Position numbers and translations under genes: made by a program. This document shows, in pieces, positions 6,952-10,961 of a stretch of DNA of 10,961 nt (positions within the stretch are counted from its first letter, which is position 1; every line of letters begins with the position of its first letter). The notes under the pieces are model-generated. The model saw nothing but the letters and a program-made list of their open reading frames with translations, was not told the DNA's origin and did not search any database. The stretch is from Terriglobus sp. Lineage in GTDB: Bacteria; Acidobacteriota; Terriglobia; Terriglobales; Acidobacteriaceae. The DNA is taken from contig JAHFTZ010000033.1 of the NCBI GenBank assembly GCA_023265355.1, positions 1-10,961 on the forward strand, in the 5' to 3' direction.

Positions 6952-7601
6952 TCGAAGTCGAGGTAGGCGGTTTCCTGTTCGATATGGACGGGGTGCTGGT
7001 GAGTTCGATCGGATCGGTGCGGCGAAGCTGGCGGAAGTGGGCGAAGATGTACGGCCTTCCCAACTGGGAGACCTACGAGATTCCCCACGGGCAGAGAGCG
7101 CGCGAGATTATCCAGGGGCTGATTCCGGAGAAGGACGTGGAGGAGGGTCTTCGCGTCATCGAAGAGATCGAGATCGCGGATACCGAGGATCTGATTATTC
7201 TTCCGGGTGTCCGTGCTCTGCTGGAGAGTCTGCCAAAGGAGCGCTGGGCGATTGTGACCTCCGCGACGGGCCGGTTGGTGATTGCGCGTCTGGAGGTTGC
7301 GGGTCTGCCGATTCCGACGCGGCTGATCAGTGCGGATTCAGTGGAGCGGGGGAAGCCTGCTCCGGATCCTTATCTGGCTGGAGCGAAGGTGCTTGGGATT
7401 CCTGCGGAGGATTGCCTGGTGGTGGAGGATGCTCCCTCCGGTTTGAAATCTGGGAAAGCTGCCGGGGCGAAGCTTCTGGGCGTTTTGGGGACACATGCTC
7501 TGGAAGATCTGGGTGATGCGATGTGGGTTGTGGAGTCCATGGAGTCGGTTCGGGTGGATGTGGGGGAGCGGTTGCGGGTGAGTTTGGATGTTGTGCGGTA
7601 A
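6948..7601 (+). CDS. HAD-superfamily (subfamily IA) sugar-phosphate phosphatase-like hydrolase
   Basis: A 217-residue haloacid-dehalogenase-like hydrolase. Motif I is D12-M-D14-G-V-L (nucleophile and general acid), motif II is in VTSAT (T104/S105), motif III is K136 in RGKPAPDPYL, and motif IV is VVE160-D161-APSG. A helical cap follows motif I, which with GKPAPDPYL and EDAPSG resembles small sugar-phosphate phosphatases and beta-phosphoglucomutase relatives. I place the start at GTG 6948: it gives a normal HAD N-terminus (IEVEVGGFLFDMDG), has GGAAGGGAAG just upstream, and overlaps the mutase stop as GTGA. Earlier in-frame ATGs would put over 40 foreign residues inside the mutase gene. Being coupled to a phosphohexomutase, it may act on the same sugar-phosphate pool; the substrate is unknown. 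Confidence 0.88.
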   Translation: MIEVEVGGFLFDMDGVLVSSIGSVRRSWRKWAKMYGLPNWETYEIPHGQRAREIIQGLIPEKDVEEGLRVIEEIEIADTEDLIILPGVRALLESLPKERWAIVTSATGRLVIARLEVAGLPIPTRLISADSVERGKPAPDPYLAGAKVLGIPAEDCLVVEDAPSGLKSGKAAGAKLLGVLGTHALEDLGDAMWVVESMESVRVDVGERLRVSLDVVR

Positions 7602-7655
7602 TTGAGGTTTCGCTCGACGGCTCGCTTCGCGGGTGCCTGTGGCTTATCGTAATTT

Positions 7656-7800
7656 TCGTCATCTTGACCGAACGCGCAGCGTGAGTGGAGAGATCTGCTT
7701 TTGTTATCGCGCGTAGCGCGATCGGATGTGCCTTCGGCACATAACAGAAGCAGATTTCTCCGCTCGTCTTCACTGCGTGAAGTCTCGGTCGAAATGACGA
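7656..7800. repeat. Multi-hairpin palindromic element between convergent genes
   Basis: Two arms of about 50-60 nt (7656-7707 and 7741-7800) are imperfect inverted copies. Both begin TCGTCAT at the outer edge and end in GATCTGCTT.TGTTAT or its near match at the inner edge. Between them sit two perfect 7-bp hairpins with 3-nt loops: ATCGCGC-gta-GCGCGAT (7706-7722) and ATGTGCC-ttc-GGCACAT (7726-7742). Each arm also has its own small hairpin: ACGC-gca-GCGT (7672-7682) and CTTCAC-tgc-GTGAAG (7768-7782). The arm ends resemble the family A repeat around the P450 gene. There is no gene in 7602-7895; the element sits between the ends of the HAD and kdsB genes and could act as a two-way transcription barrier. 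Confidence 0.75.
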
Positions 7801-7834
7801 GGCTTCCGTCCCAATTAGAATGTTCGCTCCATCG

Positions 7835-7893
7835 AAGGATGTGCTTTGCGCATAACCACCCTTTCGCAAGAAGCCGCGAAAGAATGGGGCACG
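7835..7893 (+). repeat. Dispersed palindromic repeat, family B, copy at the kdsB 3' end
   Basis: It contains ATGTGC-ttt-GCGCAT (7839-7853, one G-T pair) and CTTTCGC-aagaagcc-GCGAAAG (7861-7882), then AATGGGGCAC ending a few bases before the kdsB stop codon. It shares its frame with 4079-4133. Read from kdsB it could serve as a terminator stem, but there is no T-run. Confidence 0.6.
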
Positions 7894-7895
7894 GG

Positions 7896-8636
7896 TCAGG
7901 GTTTCGGTGACAGCAGGGTGGTTACGCGCCGGAGGTCTTCTTCGGTGTCCACGCCGACCGTGTCGTGGTCTACGGTTTCCACATACAGGGCGATGTTGTT
8001 TTCCAGAAGGCGAAGCTGTTCGAGGCGCTCGATCTGTTCGAGGGCCGAGGGTGGCAGCGTGGCGAAGCGCTTGAGCGTCGCGGCGCGGTAGGCGTAAAGG
8101 CCGATGTGCTTCCAGTACTGGACCTTGCCGGTGTTTTCGCGATCGTAGGGAATGGTGGCGCGGGAGAAGTAAAGAGCGCGTCCGTCCGGGCCGGTGACTA
8201 CTTTTACGGCGTTCGGGTTAGAGATGTTCTCCGGTGTGCAGAGGACGCGGATAGTGGTGGCCTGCACCTGTTCTCCCAGGTCAAAGGGGCGCAGAAGGGC
8301 TTCGATGTGGTGTTCGGTCAGGGTAGGTTCGTCGCCCTGGATGTTGACGTAGATATCCGCAGGATGTGTCTTTTCAAGAGCTTCGGCGACGGCGTACATG
8401 CGGTCGGTGCCGCTGGCGAGGTCGGGAGAAGTCATCTGGTAGGTCCAACCACGCTGTCGGCAGAGGTTTGCGACCTCTTCGGAGTCGACGGCGACGATGA
8501 CACCGTCGAGTTGCGAGACGCGCAGGGCGGCTTCGACGACCCAGGCGAGGAGGGGTTTTCCGGCGATCTCGCGGAGGACTTTGCGGGGAAGGCGTGTGGA
8601 TTCGAGGCGGGCCGGAATGACGGCGAGGATGCGCAA
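7896..8636 (-). CDS. kdsB: 3-deoxy-manno-octulosonate cytidylyltransferase (CMP-Kdo synthetase)
   Basis: KdsB joins CTP and Kdo to give CMP-Kdo, the activated sugar for the LPS inner core, in the cytoplasm. Conserved segments: IPARLESTRLPRK at 7-19 (nucleotide-binding loop), VNIQGDEP around 97-104 with D102 as a likely metal ligand, the IPYDR segment, HIGLYAYR at 177-184, LEQIERLEQLRLLEN, and GVDTEEDL at 228-235. I start it at TTG 8636, which gives the usual N-terminus and 246 residues; GAAGGA lies 7 nt upstream. The in-frame ATG at 8723 would add 29 residues unlike the family and would place the start upstream of the candidate promoter. It is convergent with the HAD gene and divergent from the tRNA gene. 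Its presence indicates an outer membrane with Kdo-containing LPS. Confidence 0.94.
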   Translation of the reverse strand: MRILAVIPARLESTRLPRKVLREIAGKPLLAWVVEAALRVSQLDGVIVAVDSEEVANLCRQRGWTYQMTSPDLASGTDRMYAVAEALEKTHPADIYVNIQGDEPTLTEHHIEALLRPFDLGEQVQATTIRVLCTPENISNPNAVKVVTGPDGRALYFSRATIPYDRENTGKVQYWKHIGLYAYRAATLKRFATLPPSALEQIERLEQLRLLENNIALYVETVDHDTVGVDTEEDLRRVTTLLSPKP

Positions 8637-8681
8637 AAGGTGTTCCTTCGGTGGCGAAAGCCACGTAGATCTAGCTTGATC

Positions 8682-8710
8682 AGGATAGGCCAGGGCCTGT
8701 CTGCTTCCAA
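8682..8710 (-). promoter_or_regulatory. Candidate sigma-70-type promoter for kdsB
   Basis: On the minus strand, TTGGAA (8710-8705) and TATCCT (8687-8682) are separated by exactly 17 nt. Each matches the -35 and -10 consensus at 4 of 6 positions. A transcript from here would have a leader of about 39 nt before the TTG start. The -35 lies in one arm of the 10-bp inverted repeat 8701-8710/8765-8774. Confidence 0.33.
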
Positions 8711-8801
8711 GCGTGGCGGGCAATTCCTGCGAAATGCGTCTGTTTTTGAGATAAGATGGTGAAGTTGGAAGCAGGCTATGCCGCGTTCCGCGTCAACACC
8801 T

Positions 8802-8878
8802 GGCGGTGTAGCTCAGATGGTTAGAGCGACGGACTCATAACCCGTAGGTCACTGGTTCGATCCCAGTCACCGCCACCA
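8802..8878 (+). tRNA. tRNA with CAT anticodon (elongator Met, or Ile2)
   Basis: A complete 77-nt tRNA with encoded CCA. Acceptor stem GGCGGTG/CACCGCC, discriminator A8875, D stem GCTC/GAGC, anticodon loop CTCATAA with CAT at 8836-8838, variable loop AGGTC, T stem ACTGG/CCAGT with loop TTCGATC. The first acceptor pair is G-C, so it is not the initiator. CAT may read Met, or Ile (AUA) if the wobble C becomes lysidine; Met is more likely from the general look. The anticodon stem has one A31-C39 mismatch next to the loop. Confidence 0.95.
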
Positions 8879-8906
8879 TTCAAAATCACATTCCTTTCGC
8901 CGGGCC

Positions 8907-8940
8907 ATACTCCCTTCAGGGGCAGAGAGTATCATTTTCC
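8907..8940 (+). terminator. Possible terminator hairpin after the tRNA
   Basis: ATACTC (8907-8912) and GAGTAT (8927-8932) are inverted partners with CC-ttca-GG inside, followed by CATTTTCC. It lies 29 nt past the tRNA. The stem is imperfect and the T-run short. Nothing else is seen in 8879-9024 apart from the ribosome binding site of the next gene. Confidence 0.3.
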
Positions 8941-9024
8941 CAGGGCGCTGCGTCTAAAGTGCAGGTGCGTCCTGTGCTTTGCGCTGTCCTATCTGTTTCT
9001 TTCTGTTTCTGGAGCTGAGTGCCC

Positions 9025-10296
9025 ATGCCGAAGTCGTTCCGAATCTTTCTGCTTGCCCTGTCTGTGGGTGTGGTGCTGACCGCGTTTGTGGGTGCGAATA
9101 CGAGCCACGTGAGCGCTGCCAGCGATCCGCAGGAGGGCGCGTACCGCCAGATGCAGGTGTACAGCGAAGTACTGCGGCACGTGCAGTCGGACTATGTGGA
9201 AGATCCCAATATGGGCGCGGTCACGAGCGGTGCGCTGCGCGGCCTGGCGGAGACGCTCGATGGAAACTCCAGCTATCTCAACCCCGCAGAGTACAAGGCT
9301 TATAAAGAAACCCTCGCTTCGGACAAAAAGAGTGCGCATGCCCAGACGGGCATCAACGTAGCCAAGCGATACGGTTATGCGACGGTGGTGAGCGTAGTTC
9401 CGGATAGCCCGGCGGACAAGGCGGGCGTCTCCGATGGCGATATTCTTCAATCCATTGGAGACAAGAGCACGATGAACCTCGCCGTGGTGACGGTGCAGGC
9501 ACTTTTGCAGGGCGAGCCAGGAACCACGCTGACCATCGGCGTTGTGGATCCGCGCCACGCCGGACCGGAGAAGCGTCTGACGCTGACGCGCGCGAACCTG
9601 GTTCTGCCGGCGACGCTGGAGACGTTTTACGAGCAGGCGAGCATTCTGTATGTGAAACCCGAGGCTTTGGATAAAGAGCACGTCCAGCAGGTCGAGCAGA
9701 AGCTGAAGGCCATGTCCAAGACGGGCACGAAGAAGATCCTTCTGGATCTGCGCGATGTTTCGACGGGCGACACTACGGAGGCGCTGAAGCTGGCGAACTT
9801 CTTCATCAAGACGGGAACGCTGGCCACGCTTGAGGGTCAGAAGGTGCAGAAGCAGGTCTTCACCGCTGATGCGGGCAAGGCCGTGGCGGCGACCGCACCC
9901 ATGGTGACATTGGTGAACAACGGTACAGCCGGACCGGCGGAGCTGGTTGCGGCGGCGCTGTTGGATTCGAAGCGTTCAGAGCTTGTAGGAGAGAAGACCT
10001 TTGGCGACGCTTCGCAGCAGAAGACCTTCGAGCTGCCGGATGGCGCTGCGCTGATCCTTTCGATTGCGAAATATCAGGGCCCAAGCGGAAAGAAGCTGCA
10101 GGATGACGGCGTGACGCCAGGTGTTCTCGTCGCTTCGGCTGCGGATGACGCAACTGCGGACGATGATGGCGATGATGACGACGCGCCGAAGACTCCTGGC
10201 GTTGTGGCGAAGCCCGTGACTCCGCAGAAGCCTACGGCCAAGGTTGACGATCAGTTGTCGAAGGCGCTGGAGCTGTTGAAGGCCAAGGCGGCTTAA
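9025..10296 (+). CDS. S41-family C-terminal-processing-protease homologue, probably catalytically inactive
   Basis: A 423-residue envelope protein. Residues 1-33 are a signal peptide or membrane anchor. An N-terminal helical part with LDGNSSYLNPAEY (79-91, matching the DxxSxYL..E of the family) is followed by a PDZ domain (about 104-190), then the S41 core (about 195-370), an Asp-rich stretch (374-386) and a Pro/Lys tail. In active family members such as E. coli Prc, Ser430, Asp441 and Lys455 lie at offsets 0, +11 and +25. Here the same register gives G303 in NNGTAGPAEL, D314 in LLD, and D328 in TFGDASQQ. The NxGG after DLR is also absent (DLRDVSTGD). So the serine and lysine of the dyad are both gone. 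The start is the ATG at 9025 (GGAG 10 nt upstream); GTG at 9019 is an alternative. A PBP gene follows after 36 nt, suggesting a peptidoglycan-related scaffold role, which is inferred. Confidence 0.85.
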   Translation: MPKSFRIFLLALSVGVVLTAFVGANTSHVSAASDPQEGAYRQMQVYSEVLRHVQSDYVEDPNMGAVTSGALRGLAETLDGNSSYLNPAEYKAYKETLASDKKSAHAQTGINVAKRYGYATVVSVVPDSPADKAGVSDGDILQSIGDKSTMNLAVVTVQALLQGEPGTTLTIGVVDPRHAGPEKRLTLTRANLVLPATLETFYEQASILYVKPEALDKEHVQQVEQKLKAMSKTGTKKILLDLRDVSTGDTTEALKLANFFIKTGTLATLEGQKVQKQVFTADAGKAVAATAPMVTLVNNGTAGPAELVAAALLDSKRSELVGEKTFGDASQQKTFELPDGAALILSIAKYQGPSGKKLQDDGVTPGVLVASAADDATADDDGDDDDAPKTPGVVAKPVTPQKPTAKVDDQLSKALELLKAKAA

Positions 10297-10332
10297 GCGT
10301 TTGTCTCGCTCTGCATGCTAAGGTGAAGTTTC

Positions 10333-10961
10333 GTGCGAAGTCCCTTCGACAGAGATGATTCCGGCCGCAACCTCCTTTTAGAAGAGCAGGGTGGAGCGCG
10401 CTTCCGTGTGCCGAAGTTTGCCAACCGCAAGGTGGCTCGGCGCTCGGCGTTTTACGTCATGCTGGGGGCTTCGGCGATCTTTGGCGGGCTGGTTGGGCTG
10501 ATGCTCATCTACTCCACGGAGCTGCCGCAGATGGCGGACCTGGAGCGCTACCGCCCCAACACAACCACACAGCTACTGGACGTGCATGGTCGCAGCTTTG
10601 GGAGCTTTGCGCTGGAGCGCCGCGTCGTCGTGCCGTACAGCGAATTTCCTCCCGTGCTGCGGTATGCGATTCTCTCCATCGAAGACAAGAGTTTTGAGAA
10701 GAATGCAGGTGTGAACCCGATTCGGTTAGTCGAAGCGGCATACCTGGACATGCACTCGCATGGACGTGGGCAAGGCGCCAGCACGCTCACGATGCAACTC
10801 GCGCGCAACCTCTTTCTCTCTGCGGAGAAGACCTACTAGCGCAAGATCCTGGAGATCTTTCTTACGATCCAGATCGAGCGGCATTTTACGAAGGACCAGA
10901 TCTTTGAGCTGTATGCGAACCAGATCTATCTCGGCCATGGGACGTACGGCTTTGCAGCGGG
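10333..10961 (+). pseudogene. Class A penicillin-binding protein (PBP1A) gene interrupted by in-frame TAG; runs off window
   Basis: PBP1A-type enzymes polymerise and cross-link peptidoglycan at the inner membrane. From GTG 10333 (AAGGTG 7 nt upstream) the reading frame gives a short cytoplasmic N-terminus, a membrane helix at about 40-60, and the start of the GT51 glycosyltransferase domain: IEDKSFEKNAG with catalytic E117, then QGASTLTMQLARNLFLS (147-163). Codon 169 is TAG (10837-10839). In the same frame the next 40 codons continue the domain without a break (RKILEIFLTIQIERH, then KDQIFELYANQIYLGHGTYGF) to the window edge. So the only visible defect is one stop codon, where family members usually have a Lys, Arg or Gln. 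The 168-residue product would lack most of the GT51 and all of the transpeptidase domain. A recent mutation, a sequencing error, or readthrough are all possible. Confidence 0.85.

Noticed and set aside
7602..7895. CRISPR-like array
   Set aside because: The repeats are palindromic hairpins of different sequences without regular unit length or spacers, and no cas genes are present.
8752..8757. TAAGAT as a -10 box for the tRNA gene
   Set aside because: No acceptable -35 element at 16-18 nt upstream was found.
7965..8762. 265-codon plus-strand frame opposite kdsB
   Set aside because: kdsB on the minus strand has all family motifs; the plus frame is its shadow and has no ribosome binding site or known domain.

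Overview
The window looks like chromosome of a Gram-negative bacterium with about 60% GC. It is most likely an acidobacterium of the Terriglobus/Granulicella/Edaphobacter kind. This rests on kdsB (Kdo activation for LPS), on the style of the proteins, and on spacers filled with short palindromic repeats of the GTCAT...GATCTGCTTTT and ATGTGC-TTC-GCACAT type, which I associate with that group. The lineage is inferred from memory, not from a search.

Layout from left to right. (1) 1-1822, minus strand: a three-gene stress cassette with an ECF sigma factor, a zinc-binding anti-sigma factor (joined by an ATGA overlap) and a Spy/CpxP-like periplasmic protein, closed by a strong hairpin terminator at the left edge. 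(2) 1979-2536, plus: coaD, divergent from the sigma gene. (3) 2660-4060, plus: a cytochrome P450 flanked by two inverted copies of one repeat. (4) 4319-7601, plus: a compact operon of a class I aminotransferase, an alpha-D-phosphohexomutase and a HAD sugar-phosphate phosphatase-like protein, with 1-nt and 4-nt overlaps. (5) 7602-7895: a non-coding spacer between convergent genes, packed with nested hairpins. (6) 7896-8636, minus: kdsB, probably from a TTG start. (7) 8802-8878, plus: tRNA-CAT. (8) 9025-10296, plus: an S41 C-terminal-processing-protease homologue whose catalytic serine and lysine are both replaced. It is followed 36 nt later by a class A penicillin-binding protein (PBP1A) gene with an in-frame TAG in its glycosyltransferase domain, running off the right edge.

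Most genes are housekeeping or envelope functions. The envelope theme recurs in the Spy stress cassette, KdsB, the S41 homologue and the PBP. No CRISPR array, phage or transposase gene is visible. The points most worth a second look are the dead-looking S41 protein beside an interrupted PBP1A gene, the multi-hairpin element at 7656-7800, and the inverted repeats around the P450.
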